Shown piece after piece: positions 1-7,446 of a stretch of DNA of 12,865 nt (positions are counted from its first letter, which is position 1; each line of letters starts with the position of its first letter). The notes under the pieces were generated by a model that did not search any database, was not told the origin of the DNA, and saw only the letters and a program-made list of their open reading frames with translations. The translations under genes and the position numbers were made by a program. This DNA is from Lachnospiraceae bacterium. GTDB lineage: Bacteria; Bacillota_A; Clostridia; Lachnospirales; Lachnospiraceae. Location of the stretch: NCBI GenBank assembly GCA_017391465.1, contig JAFOYH010000057.1:1-12865 (forward strand). The letters are read 5' to 3'.

Positions 1-548
1 AGCTGAATAATATTTATGTGACGATTAAAGATGAATATTCCGATGAAATGACAGATGTCGGTGGTGTTTTCCTTGATCATGAAGGTGTATTGGCGGTTTC
101 TTATACAAGCAATATGGCAGGAGACCTCACGGATATGATTCAGGTCTTGGATAGCGTTATGATCGTTTTGATTGTGGCAGCAGGTATGCTCGCATTTGTT
201 GTTCTTTACAACTTGAATAACATTAACATTAATGAACGTAAGCGCGAACTTGCAACATTAAAAGTGTTAGGCTTCTATGATGGAGAAGTGGCAGCTTATG
301 TCTTCCGAGAAAATGTTGTGCTGACATTTGTCGGTTCGGGACTTGGAGTCGTACTTGGAAAACTTTTACATCATTTCGTTGTAAAGACGGTTGAGGTCGA
401 TCAGACAATGTTTGGTTTGAACATTACCATGAAGAGTTATTTGATTTCTATTGGATTTACAATATTGTTCTCATTGCTGGTGAATGGTTTCATGTACTTC
501 AAACTGAAGAAGATTGATATGGTTGAGTCGCTCAAGAGCGTCGAATAA
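1..548 (+). CDS. FtsX-type ABC transporter permease, C-terminal part (5' end outside window)
   Basis: This is the last ~180 residues of a membrane permease. The reading frame is open from the window edge (first full codon at position 3), so the GTG at 18 is not a start. Three hydrophobic segments are visible: one around the DSVMIVLIVAAG stretch, one around VLTFVGSGLGVVLG, and one around YLISIGFTILFSLLVNGF. Between the first two lies the conserved cytoplasmic stretch NINERKRELATLKVLGF, a hallmark of the FtsX/MacB/LolE permease family, and the tail KIDMVESLKSVE is also typical. Family members pair with an ABC ATPase and move lipids, peptides or drugs, or transmit force to cell-wall hydrolases; the substrate cannot be told from this fragment. 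The ATPase partner is not in view and would lie upstream. The stop is 26 nt before the next gene with no terminator between, so cotranscription is likely. Confidence 0.85.
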   Translation, partial: LNNIYVTIKDEYSDEMTDVGGVFLDHEGVLAVSYTSNMAGDLTDMIQVLDSVMIVLIVAAGMLAFVVLYNLNNININERKRELATLKVLGFYDGEVAAYVFRENVVLTFVGSGLGVVLGKLLHHFVVKTVEVDQTMFGLNITMKSYLISIGFTILFSLLVNGFMYFKLKKIDMVESLKSVE

Positions 549-574
549 AATGTAAATATTGGAGGAAATAGATT

Positions 575-1123
575 ATGAGCAAATATCTTGTCGTTGTCGA
601 CATGCAGAATGATTTTATCGATGGTGCCTTAGGGACTCCTGAAGCACAGGCCATCGTTCCAAAAGTTATTGATAAGATTAAAAATTTTAAAGGTGCAGTT
701 GTTTATACACGTGATACACATGATGAAGATTATCTTGAAACATTCGAAGGTCAGAAGCTTCCTGTAGAGCACTGTATCGAACTCACCGAAGGATGGCAGC
801 TTCAAAAAGATATTCAGGAATTGCAGGTGGCAAGCCGAAGCATGATCTTTAACAAAGAAACGTTTGGATCTACTCAGCTTGTTGGATGTCTCCAGGGAAT
901 TCACCGTGTTGTGCCATTGGAAGGTATTGAAATTGTAGGTCTTTGCACGGATATCTGTGTTATGGCTAATGCGGTACTTCTTCGTACAGCGATGCCGGAT
1001 ATACCGATTACAGTAACAGCTTCCTGTTGTGCAGGTTCTACACCGGAAGCGCACGAAAATGCATTGAAAGCAATGAAATCTCTTCAGATTGATGTGGAAG
1101 AATATTCGGAGTTTTATAAATAA
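575..1123 (+). CDS. isochorismatase/nicotinamidase-family cysteine hydrolase
   Basis: A 182-residue cytoplasmic hydrolase. The catalytic triad of the family is visible: Asp9 in VVVDMQNDF, Lys94 in FNKETFGS and the nucleophile Cys128 in CTDICV. Asp47 and His49 (TRDTHDEDY) and His66 (VEHC) sit where nicotinamidases bind a metal ion, although Tyr53 occupies the place of a third ligand in PncA-type enzymes. Length and layout suit a nicotinamidase-like amidase, which would turn nicotinamide into nicotinate for NAD salvage, but the family also includes isochorismatases and other amidases, so the substrate is inference. The start is well supported: GGAGGAAATAG lies just before the ATG. It follows the ABC permease by 26 nt and precedes the MATE gene by 22 nt, so the three probably share a transcript. 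Nothing in the sequence shows its regulation. Confidence 0.85.
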   Translation: MSKYLVVVDMQNDFIDGALGTPEAQAIVPKVIDKIKNFKGAVVYTRDTHDEDYLETFEGQKLPVEHCIELTEGWQLQKDIQELQVASRSMIFNKETFGSTQLVGCLQGIHRVVPLEGIEIVGLCTDICVMANAVLLRTAMPDIPITVTASCCAGSTPEAHENALKAMKSLQIDVEEYSEFYK

Positions 1124-1145
1124 CAGATAAGTTGGAATCAGAAGG

Positions 1146-2537
1146 ATGAAACAGGATATGACAACAGGGAATCCGGCGAAAACTCTTGTGGTTTTTGCCA
1201 TTCCCATGATCTTAGGAAATTTATTTCAACAACTTTATAGTTTAGTCGATTCGATGATTGTCGGGAAATTTGTAGGTGAAGATGCTTTGGCGGCTGTAGG
1301 TGCCTGCTTTGCAGTCACCATGCTGTTTATCGCAGTGGCGATCGGTGCATCGATGGGTGCATCGGTCATTGTATCTCAGCTTTTTGGAGCGAGACGCTAT
1401 ACAGAGATGAAAAAGGCAATTTCAACAGCTTTAATATCATTTCTTGCAATCAGTATTGTATGGGCGGCTTTTGGGATGCTCATCCGTGATGGACTTTTGG
1501 GGCTTTTGAATACACCGGAAAATATTCTGGAAGATGCCAGAACCTATTTGGGAATTTATTTCATGGGTCTGCCATTTATGTTTTTATACAATGCATTGTC
1601 TTCGATTTTTAATGCGTTGGGCGATTCGAAAACGCCATTGGGATTTTTGATCGTATCATCTGTATTGAATGTGGTTTTGGACTGGTGGTTTGTTACCCGT
1701 TTTTATATGGGTGTGTCAGGTGTGGCATGGGCGACATTGATTGCACAGGGTGCATCAGCCCTTTTGTCTTTTGTAGTTCTGATTGCCAGACTGAATGGTG
1801 TTCAAAAGAATTTGCACAGCGAGATGGGATGGGACATGGACATTGCACTGGCGGAAGTAGGAACATCGGAAAAAGGCTGGTATAGTCTGCCTCTGCTTTT
1901 TTCCATGTTGAAAGTAGCGATCCCATCCATTATACAGCAATCGATTGTATCTATTAGTCTGCTGGCTGTTCAGGCCCTTGTGAGTCAGAGCGGTTCGTCT
2001 GTCATTGCCGGTTATGCGGCGGCACAGAAGATTGATTCCGTTGCCATTATGCCGATGCAGGCTGTGGGGAATGCTATGTCCACATTTACAGCGCAGAATA
2101 TTGGTGCCAATCAACATGAACGTGTTCGTGAAGGGTACCGTGCAAGTTATCCGATGATCTTTTTGATTAACCTGATCATATGGCTTGTTGTGCGTTTGGG
2201 CGCTGAACCATTTTTAGGTCTGTTTCTTGAAGCAGGAAGCAGCAGCGTCGCCATACAGACGGGGTTGGAGTACCTTCATCTTGTCAGTATGACTTATTTC
2301 CTGTTAGGTCTTTTGATGGTTACAGGATCTGTCCTTCGAGGATCGGGAGATCTTCTCTGGTTCATGTTCAATAGTATTATGAACGTTGTGTCACGTATTG
2401 TTTGTGCCTATGGACTATATGGTGTCCTTGGCGTTTCGTCCGTATGGATTTCTGTTCCAGTGGGATGGTTCTGCGGATATGCCTTCCATTTCTATCGTTA
2501 TCGTCAGAAAAAATGGATGGAAAAGCATTTGATTTAA
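1146..2537 (+). CDS. MATE family multidrug efflux transporter
   Basis: A 463-residue polytopic membrane protein with the hydrophobic pattern of the usual 12 helices in two halves. The N-terminal MTTGNPAKTL followed by NLFQQLYSLVDSMIVG is the classic first-helix signature of MATE proteins. The second half opens with AIPSIIQQSIVS, the internal repeat of the same region. MATE proteins export cationic drugs or metabolites in exchange for Na+ or H+; the substrate is unknown here. The loop between the halves (around HSEMGWDMDIALAEVG) is somewhat long and acidic. The start is uncertain by four codons: GAAGG abuts the ATG at 1146 with no spacer, whereas the ATG at 1158 lies 12 nt beyond it. Many homologues begin MKxDMTxG, which favours 1146. 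It sits between the cysteine hydrolase and the tRNA-modification gene, probably in one operon. Confidence 0.9.
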   Translation: MKQDMTTGNPAKTLVVFAIPMILGNLFQQLYSLVDSMIVGKFVGEDALAAVGACFAVTMLFIAVAIGASMGASVIVSQLFGARRYTEMKKAISTALISFLAISIVWAAFGMLIRDGLLGLLNTPENILEDARTYLGIYFMGLPFMFLYNALSSIFNALGDSKTPLGFLIVSSVLNVVLDWWFVTRFYMGVSGVAWATLIAQGASALLSFVVLIARLNGVQKNLHSEMGWDMDIALAEVGTSEKGWYSLPLLFSMLKVAIPSIIQQSIVSISLLAVQALVSQSGSSVIAGYAAAQKIDSVAIMPMQAVGNAMSTFTAQNIGANQHERVREGYRASYPMIFLINLIIWLVVRLGAEPFLGLFLEAGSSSVAIQTGLEYLHLVSMTYFLLGLLMVTGSVLRGSGDLLWFMFNSIMNVVSRIVCAYGLYGVLGVSSVWISVPVGWFCGYAFHFYRYRQKKWMEKHLI

Positions 2538-2585
2538 GAAAGACATCTACAGGGTTTTCGGTCCCGCAGATGATTGGAGAATATT

Positions 2586-3560
2586 ATGAAATATTACATA
2601 GCACCTTTGGAAGGGGTTACCGGCTTTGTTTTTCGCAATGCCCATTACCGTTTTTTTCAGCCGGCAGATAAATATTTTTCACCGTTTATTACACCGGGAA
2701 TTAACAGCACACGCAAATCCAAAGCATTAAAGGATGTGCTGCCGGAGCATAATAAAGGGCCAAGAGTCATTCCACAGATTTTAACCAATCGCGCCGATGA
2801 GTTTAATTTTACAGCTGTGCAGTTAAAAGAAATGGGTTATGACGAGATTAATCTGAATCTTGGCTGTCCATCCGGTACAGTGGTTGGTAAGCGTCGGGGG
2901 TCGGGATTTTTACCTTATTTGAATGAACTGGATGCATTTTTGGAGGATATTTATACATTTGCTGAGAAAGAAACCGGACAAAAGATTTCGATTAAAACCC
3001 GTCTTGGCAAAGACCGTCCGGAAGAGTTTGATGCGCTTCTGGATATTTATAATCAGTATCCGATGGAGGAACTTATTATCCATCCGAGAACGCGCGAAGA
3101 GTTTTACAAAGGTGTGCCGCATCTGGATGTTTTTGCAAAAGGTCTTGAGATGAGTAAAGCGCCTGTATGCTATAATGGCAATATTTTTACAAAGGAACAT
3201 AATGACCGGATTTTGGACCAGTTTCCAAATGTGGATTCCATTATGATCGGAAGAGGTATGATTGTAAATCCGGCACTGCTGGATCAGATTTCAGGAAAGA
3301 CAGAGCGTGTGGATAAAAAGGTCTTAAAAGAATTTCATGATTGTCTTTATGAAGGTTATGAAGAGATTATGTACGGTGAAAAGCCGCTTTTGTTTAAAAT
3401 GAAAGAAGTCTGGGGATTTATGATCTGGATGTTTGCGGATAACAAAAAATTTGCAAAGAAGATCCGCAAAGCCCAGCATTTAAAAGCGTATGAAGAGATT
3501 ATCGAAGAATTATTTGATCAATTGGATATTTCAGAAAGCGCGGAATATATGACGGAATAG
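2586..3560 (+). CDS. tRNA-dihydrouridine synthase family protein
   Basis: A 324-residue FMN-dependent enzyme that reduces uridines in the tRNA D-loop to dihydrouridine. The TIM-barrel motifs are in order: YYIAPLEGVTG at the N-terminus (FMN binding), NLGCPSGTVV with catalytic Cys94, IKTRLG (Lys138), IIHPRTR (His166), NGNI (197-200) and IGRG (221-224, phosphate binding). The helical C-terminal RNA-binding domain follows from about residue 245. The segment after Cys94 (GKRRGSG) is more basic than in DusB proteins, and this looks like a clostridial subfamily distinct from DusA/B/C, so I give no letter. The start was moved to ATG 2586: TTGGAGA (2574-2580) is the ribosome binding site, so the upstream TTG of the longest frame lies within it. 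The gene is last in its operon and is followed directly by a strong terminator. Confidence 0.92.
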   Translation: MKYYIAPLEGVTGFVFRNAHYRFFQPADKYFSPFITPGINSTRKSKALKDVLPEHNKGPRVIPQILTNRADEFNFTAVQLKEMGYDEINLNLGCPSGTVVGKRRGSGFLPYLNELDAFLEDIYTFAEKETGQKISIKTRLGKDRPEEFDALLDIYNQYPMEELIIHPRTREEFYKGVPHLDVFAKGLEMSKAPVCYNGNIFTKEHNDRILDQFPNVDSIMIGRGMIVNPALLDQISGKTERVDKKVLKEFHDCLYEGYEEIMYGEKPLLFKMKEVWGFMIWMFADNKKFAKKIRKAQHLKAYEEIIEELFDQLDISESAEYMTE

Positions 3561-3562
3561 AT

Positions 3563-3648
3563 AAAACAGGATGTCCAGGGGTTCTGTGAAGCTCTAAAAG
3601 AGCATTTGAACAGAAGCCTGCAAGAAGACATCCTGTTTTCTATTTTTT
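3563..3648 (+). terminator. long composite hairpin terminator after the dus operon
   Basis: Perfect 13-bp arms (3563-3575 and 3627-3639, AAAACAGGATGTC and its complement) enclose 51 nt that fold again: CAGG/CCTG and TTCTGT/ACAGAA pair inside, and GCTCT/AGAGC forms an apical hairpin. The right arm runs into TTTTCTATTTTTTTT, a good U-tract for plus-strand transcripts. Read on the minus strand, the tract after the stem is weak (TTTTATCTATT), so termination of the converging hemolysin III transcript here is less certain. The total stem is much longer than a normal intrinsic terminator. Confidence 0.85.
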
Positions 3649-3672
3649 TTAGGCTAAATTTTAGTACGCATA

Positions 3673-4347
3673 TCAAAAAACAAACAAGTACATTACGATA
3701 AAATGACATGCACTGCCACCCATGACAAAGAGATGAAAAATTTCATGGGAACCGAAGTTTGTGTGTTTGCTGTTGAAAATCGGAAGTTTCAATGCATAGA
3801 TAATACCACCGATTGTATAGATCAGACCGCCTGCAAGCAGCCACATAAAAGCGGTAGGAGTCAGACTGTTTAATATATTGGTAAATGCGAGAACGCAGGT
3901 CCAGCCCATACCGATATAAAGCACTGAAGATACCCATTTTGGACAGGTTACCCAAAACGCTTTAAGGATAATGCCAAGAAGAGCGATGCCCCATACGGCA
4001 GCAAGTAAAGGAATACCTACATTTGGGGGAAGGGCAATGAGGCATACCGGTGTGTAAGTGCCTGCGATGAGTACCGAAATCATCATATGGTCAAATTTTT
4101 TCAGACGTTTATTAATTTTTTCATTGATATCCAAAGAATGATAAAGGGTGCTTGCTGCATATAGTAAAAGCATACTGACAGAAAAGATTCCAAGAGAAAT
4201 AACATAAATTTTATCCGGAGCTGTCCATGCGCGTAAAATAAGTGGCACGGCTGCAAACAGTGCCATGATCCACCCGATGAAATGGGTGATCGCACTTCCC
4301 GGATCTTTGGGTTTAAATTTTGTATGCATAAGAGAAGTCGCTTTCAT
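3673..4347 (-). CDS. hemolysin III (YqfA/PAQR-like) integral membrane protein
   Basis: A 224-residue protein with seven predicted membrane segments. The family motifs are present in order: STLYHS (Ser66, His70), the FDHMMI segment (Asp86, His87), AGTYTP, and the C-terminal HEIFH (His201, His205). In the PAQR/hemolysin III superfamily the motif-1 His and the two C-terminal His residues form a zinc site in the membrane and the fold resembles ceramidase-like hydrolases. The hemolysin name comes from one Bacillus cereus protein; the physiological role in most bacteria is unsettled, so no haemolytic activity should be read from it. The start was set at ATG 4347, preceded by AAAGGTGA; an upstream ATG at 4419 has no binding site and would add a leader unlike the family. 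It is a single gene, convergent with dus and divergent from glmM, with its own promoter. Confidence 0.9.
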   Translation of the reverse strand: MKATSLMHTKFKPKDPGSAITHFIGWIMALFAAVPLILRAWTAPDKIYVISLGIFSVSMLLLYAASTLYHSLDINEKINKRLKKFDHMMISVLIAGTYTPVCLIALPPNVGIPLLAAVWGIALLGIILKAFWVTCPKWVSSVLYIGMGWTCVLAFTNILNSLTPTAFMWLLAGGLIYTIGGIIYALKLPIFNSKHTNFGSHEIFHLFVMGGSACHFIVMYLFVF

Positions 4348-4393
4348 AAAATCACCTTTCTTTTTGAGAAACTTAATATCAAAAACACGATAC

Positions 4394-4447
4394 GTAGTAT
4401 TCGAAACTACATAAACCATATTATGATACTACCATAAAAATAATATG
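4394..4447 (-). promoter_or_regulatory. overlapping dyads (possible operators) at the hemolysin III promoter
   Basis: Three symmetrical elements lie here. An 8-bp inverted repeat CATATTAT (4417-4424) / ATAATATG (4440-4447) encloses the -10 region. A 7-bp repeat GTAGTAT (4394-4400) / ATACTAC (4426-4432) joins the -10 to the leader. An imperfect 17-bp palindrome (4394-4410, GTAGTATTCGAAACTAC, centre TTCGAA) lies in the early leader. The positions fit repressor operators, and the short palindrome has the size of a winged-helix (for example MarR-type) site; which protein binds is unknown. Confidence 0.45.
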
Positions 4448-4453
4448 TGTCAA
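4426..4453 (-). promoter_or_regulatory. promoter of the hemolysin III gene
   Basis: On the minus strand a perfect -35 TTGACA (4448-4453) is followed after 16 nt by TAGTAT (4426-4431), preceded by TGG as an extended -10. The predicted transcription start is near 4419, leaving a leader of about 70 nt. The -10 match is only 4/6, which with a consensus -35 suggests a regulated promoter. Confidence 0.6.
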
Positions 4454-4494
4454 GTAGAAAAAATTATGCCTCTGTGCAAAAAATCAAAAAAAAA

Positions 4495-4523
4495 GTGAAA
4501 AAATCAGGGATATATGTTATAGT
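4495..4523 (+). promoter_or_regulatory. promoter of the glmM operon
   Basis: GTGAAA (4495-4500, 4/6 to TTGACA), a 17-nt spacer, then TATAGT (4518-4523, 5/6) preceded by TGT, an extended -10. The predicted start is near 4530, giving a leader of about 40 nt. The upstream stretch (about 4478-4499) is dominated by A-runs and could act as an UP element. No riboswitch or T-box structure fits between this promoter and the gene, so glmM is not preceded by the glmS ribozyme or a similar element. Confidence 0.65.
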
Positions 4524-4568
4524 AACTCTATATTGACAATTTTAAATTCGCTAGGAGTGTGTAAATTT

Positions 4569-5915
4569 ATGGGTAAATATTTTGGAACAGATGGCTTTCG
4601 TGGTGAAGCTAATGTCAATTTAACAGTAGAACATGCATTTAAAGTGGGCCGTTTTTTAGGTCATTATTTTGGTAAAGATCATAAAGCACGTATCGTTATT
4701 GGTAAAGACACACGCCGCTCCAGTTATATGTTTGAATATGCCCTGGCAGCAGGTCTTACAGCCAGCGGTGCAGATGCCTATTTGCTTCATGTCACAACAA
4801 CACCAAGTGTTTCGTATGTTGTACGTACCGAAGACTTTGACTGCGGTATTATGATTTCTGCAAGTCATAATCCATACTATGATAATGGTTTAAAAGTTAT
4901 CGATGCGAACGGTCATAAGATGAATGCGGAAGTTGAACAGCTCATTGAAGATTATATCGATGGCAAGATTGAAGAACTTCCATTGGCTAAAAAAGAAGAT
5001 ATTGGCCGTACAATAGACTATGCCATGGGAAGAAATCGCTACATTGGTCATTTGATCATGACAGCGACACGTTCTTTTAAAAATAAAAAAGTTGGTTTGG
5101 ACTGCTCCAATGGTTCTGCATCTGCCATTGCCAAGAGTGTATTTGATGCATTGGGTGCAAAAACATATGTTATTAACGATGAACCGGATGGAACAAACAT
5201 TAATACAAACTGTGGTTCCACGCACATTGAAGTTCTTCAGAAATTTGTTGTGGAAAAAGGTCTGGATGTTGGTTTTGCATACGATGGTGACGCAGACAGA
5301 TGTATCGCAGTTGATGATGAAGGCCGTATTATCGATGGCGATTTGATCATGTATGTTTGCGGTAAATATATGCATGAAAACGGTAAATTGAACAACGATA
5401 CCGTTGTAACAACGGTTATGTCCAACTTTGGTTTATATCTTGCTTTAGATAAAGCGGGTATTAAGTATGAAAAAACAGCCGTTGGCGATAAATATGTATA
5501 TGAAAACATGGTTCAGAACGGACACTCTATCGGTGGCGAACAGTCTGGTCATATCATTTTCAGCAAGCTTGCAACAACAGGTGACGGTATTTTAACATCT
5601 CTTAAAGTGATGGAAGTAATGCTTGAAAAGAAAGCAAAATTATCCGATCTTGCCAGACCAGTGGTGATTTATCCTCAGTTACTTGTGAATGTACGTGTTC
5701 ACGATAAGCCAGCCGCACAGGGGGATGCCGATGTTCAGGCAGCAGTGAAAGCCGTTGAAGAAGCTCTTGGCAATACAGGACGAATTCTTGTTCGTGAGAG
5801 TGGTACAGAACCGGTGATCCGTGTGATGGTGGAAGCAGAAACGGAAGAGATCTGCAGCAAGTATGTGTATCAGGTAGTGGATGTATTAAAGGCAAAAGGA
5901 CATGTTGTTGCATAA
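4569..5915 (+). CDS. glmM: phosphoglucosamine mutase GlmM
   Basis: A 448-residue alpha-D-phosphohexomutase, the normal length for GlmM. It converts glucosamine-6-phosphate to glucosamine-1-phosphate, the second step of UDP-N-acetylglucosamine synthesis for peptidoglycan. Diagnostic motifs are complete: N-terminal KYFGTDGFRGEAN, the phosphoserine loop ISASHNP (Ser99), the magnesium loop DGDADR (Asp239, Asp241, Asp243), the sugar-binding GGEQSGH (322-328) and the phosphate-binding RESGTEPVIRVMVE (409-422). The GlmM-type loop separates it from phosphoglucomutase and phosphomannomutase relatives. The start is ATG 4569, because MGKYFGTDG is the family's true N-terminus; AGGAG (4553-4557) is the binding site, with a rather long 11-nt spacer. 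The longer frame begins at a TTG close to the predicted transcription start and is not credible. It is the first gene of the run glmM, zinc-sensor repressor, trpS. Confidence 0.96.
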   Translation: MGKYFGTDGFRGEANVNLTVEHAFKVGRFLGHYFGKDHKARIVIGKDTRRSSYMFEYALAAGLTASGADAYLLHVTTTPSVSYVVRTEDFDCGIMISASHNPYYDNGLKVIDANGHKMNAEVEQLIEDYIDGKIEELPLAKKEDIGRTIDYAMGRNRYIGHLIMTATRSFKNKKVGLDCSNGSASAIAKSVFDALGAKTYVINDEPDGTNINTNCGSTHIEVLQKFVVEKGLDVGFAYDGDADRCIAVDDEGRIIDGDLIMYVCGKYMHENGKLNNDTVVTTVMSNFGLYLALDKAGIKYEKTAVGDKYVYENMVQNGHSIGGEQSGHIIFSKLATTGDGILTSLKVMEVMLEKKAKLSDLARPVVIYPQLLVNVRVHDKPAAQGDADVQAAVKAVEEALGNTGRILVRESGTEPVIRVMVEAETEEICSKYVYQVVDVLKAKGHVVA

Positions 5916-5960
5916 ATGACTTTTATGGAAAGCTGCAGGGTGACATAAAGGAGGCACTTT

Positions 5961-6284
5961 ATGGGAGACAATCTGGTAATCGAAGTGAAGAATGCCATGC
6001 CGCCGGAAGATGACCTGTTTGAGGTGGCAGAACTTTTTAAAGCCTTTGGGGATCTGACCCGGGCGAAGATTATATGTGCGCTGAGTGAGTCTGAACTGTG
6101 TGTGAGTGATTTGACTCAGCTTTTGGAGATGAACCAGTCGGCTGTATCCCATCAGCTTCGGCTTTTAAAACAGTCCAGATTGGTAAAAACCCGCAGAGAT
6201 GGTAAGATTCGTTATTATTCTCTGGCGGATGAACATATCAAAGAGATGTTCAAAGTGGCATTTGAACATGTTATGGAAGAATAA
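5961..6284 (+). CDS. ArsR/SmtB-family metal-responsive repressor, zinc-sensor (SmtB/CzrA) type
   Basis: A 107-residue dimeric winged-helix repressor. The recognition region is [23 protein letters not shown] (residues 59-81), followed by the wing IRYYSL. The C-terminal helix carries Asp90, His92, His103 and Glu106, spaced D-x-H-x10-H-x2-E, exactly the alpha-5 zinc site of cyanobacterial SmtB. Cys47 (ELCVSDL) matches Cys61 of SmtB, but the N-terminal arm has no Cys or His before residue 39, so the alpha-3N site is incomplete and an arsenic-type CxC site is absent. Known relatives release DNA when zinc (or cobalt/cadmium) binds and control efflux pumps or metallothioneins. No such target is next to it here: it lies 45 nt after glmM and 19 nt before trpS. 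The binding site AAAGGAGG with 6-nt spacing is the strongest in the window. Family and metal site are seen; the regulated genes are unknown. Confidence 0.92.
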   Translation: MGDNLVIEVKNAMPPEDDLFEVAELFKAFGDLTRAKIICALSESELCVSDLTQLLEMNQSAVSHQLRLLKQSRLVKTRRDGKIRYYSLADEHIKEMFKVAFEHVMEE

Positions 6285-6303
6285 GATCAAGGAGACATTT
6301 ACA

Positions 6304-7401
6304 ATGGAAAAGATTATTTTGACAGGGGACCGTCCAACCGGAAGACTTCATGTGGGTCACTATGTGGGTTCTTTGAAACGCCGTGTTGAACTTCAGAACT
6401 CCGGAGAATTTGATAAAATTTATATTATGATCGCAGATGCACAGGCACTGACAGATAATGCGGATAATCCTGAAAAAGTTAGACAGAATATTATTGAGGT
6501 TGCTCTGGATTATTTATCCTGTGGACTGGATCCTGAAAAATCTACACTTTTCATCCAGTCTCAGGTGCCACAGTTAACAGAACTCAGTTTTTATTATATG
6601 AACCTTGTAACTGTATCGCGTCTTCAGAGAAATCCGACAGTAAAAGCGGAAATCCAGATGCGTAATTTTGAAGCAAGTATTCCGGTTGGGTTTTTTACCT
6701 ATCCAATCAGTCAGGCTGCAGATATTACAGCATTTAAGGGAACAGTCATTCCTGTTGGTGAAGATCAGCTTCCAATGATTGAACAGACACGTGAGATCGT
6801 TCGTAAGTTTAACTCTGTGTATGGCGAGGTGCTCGTTGAGCCAACAGCATTAATTCCTGAAAGCGAAGTTTGCTGTCGTCTGCCGGGTACAGATGGTAAG
6901 GCAAAAATGAGTAAGTCTTTAGGAAACTGTATCTATCTTTCGGATACGGCAGAAGATGTACAGAAGAAGATCATGGGCATGTTTACAGATCCAAATCATT
7001 TGAAAGTATCGGATCCGGGATGCGTCGAAGGCAATGCTGTGTTTACGTATCTTGATGCATTCTGCAAAGATGAACATTTTGCAAAATATTTGCCGGATTA
7101 TGAAAATCTTGATGCATTAAAAGATCATTATCGTCGTGGAGGTCTTGGTGATGTGAAAGTAAAACGTTTCTTAAATGCAGTGATGCAGGAAGAACTTGAA
7201 CCGATCCGCGCACGCAGAAAAGAATGGGAAAAGCGTATTCCAGAAGTTTACGAAATCCTTCGTAAAGGCAGCGAAACAGCAGAAAAAGTTGCAGCACAGA
7301 CTTTGGCTGAAGTGAAAGATGCTATGAAGATTAATTACTTTGATGATATGGAATTAATCCAGGAACAGGCGAAACGTTTTGCAGAAAATGCAGAAAAATA
7401 A
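6304..7401 (+). CDS. trpS: tryptophan--tRNA ligase (TrpRS)
   Basis: A 365-residue class I aminoacyl-tRNA synthetase that charges tRNA-Trp. Seen: the HIGH-type motif HVGH (16-19) after [11 protein letters not shown], the TrpRS signatures [10 protein letters not shown] (43-52), YPISQAADI (133-141) and PVGEDQ (150-155), and the KMSKS loop (201-205). The TGDRPTG opening and the length of ~365 set it apart from the ~330-residue Bacillus subtilis TrpRS (FSGIQPSG-type) and place it with the form known from lactic acid bacteria, a recollection rather than an alignment. The start is ATG 6304, with AAGGAGA (6289-6295) in front; the longer frame from 6199 only overlaps the repressor gene. It follows the repressor by 19 nt with no room for a T-box leader, which is unusual for a Firmicute trpS. 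A stem-loop follows it before pfkA. Confidence 0.95.
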   Translation: MEKIILTGDRPTGRLHVGHYVGSLKRRVELQNSGEFDKIYIMIADAQALTDNADNPEKVRQNIIEVALDYLSCGLDPEKSTLFIQSQVPQLTELSFYYMNLVTVSRLQRNPTVKAEIQMRNFEASIPVGFFTYPISQAADITAFKGTVIPVGEDQLPMIEQTREIVRKFNSVYGEVLVEPTALIPESEVCCRLPGTDGKAKMSKSLGNCIYLSDTAEDVQKKIMGMFTDPNHLKVSDPGCVEGNAVFTYLDAFCKDEHFAKYLPDYENLDALKDHYRRGGLGDVKVKRFLNAVMQEELEPIRARRKEWEKRIPEVYEILRKGSETAEKVAAQTLAEVKDAMKINYFDDMELIQEQAKRFAENAEK

Positions 7402-7416
7402 TCATGAATAAAGACA

Positions 7417-7446
7417 GGCTGCCTGTGTATATGCAGGCAGCCATTT
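7417..7446 (+). terminator. stem-loop between trpS and pfkA (weak terminator or attenuator)
   Basis: A perfect 9-bp GC-rich stem GGCTGCCTG (7417-7425) / CAGGCAGCC (7434-7442) with an 8-nt loop is followed only by ATTTTGTG. The stem is strong but the U-tract is poor, so it probably gives partial termination or mRNA end protection rather than a full stop. No promoter was found in the remaining ~15 nt before the pfkA binding site, so pfkA expression would depend on read-through or on processing. Confidence 0.55.

Noticed and set aside
2543..2572. Hairpin between the MATE and dus genes
   Set aside because: The arms (ATCTACAGGG against TCCCGCAGAT) have two A-C mismatches and a wobble pair, and no U-tract follows, so I do not call a terminator.
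4533..4568. TTG start 12 codons upstream of glmM, and a TTGACA at 4533-4538 as a -35
   Set aside because: The extension is outside the GlmM family N-terminus and has no binding site. The TTGACA would place its -10 at the start codon region, where no matching hexamer exists.
5916..5960. Metal-repressor operator between glmM and the repressor gene
   Set aside because: The 45-bp gap shows no inverted TGAA/TTCA half-sites and no promoter hexamers; it holds only the ribosome binding site.
6199..6303. A 35-codon N-terminal extension of trpS overlapping the repressor gene
   Set aside because: It is the +1 frame of the repressor coding region; the TrpRS family starts near [13 protein letters not shown] and AAGGAGA stands just before ATG 6304.
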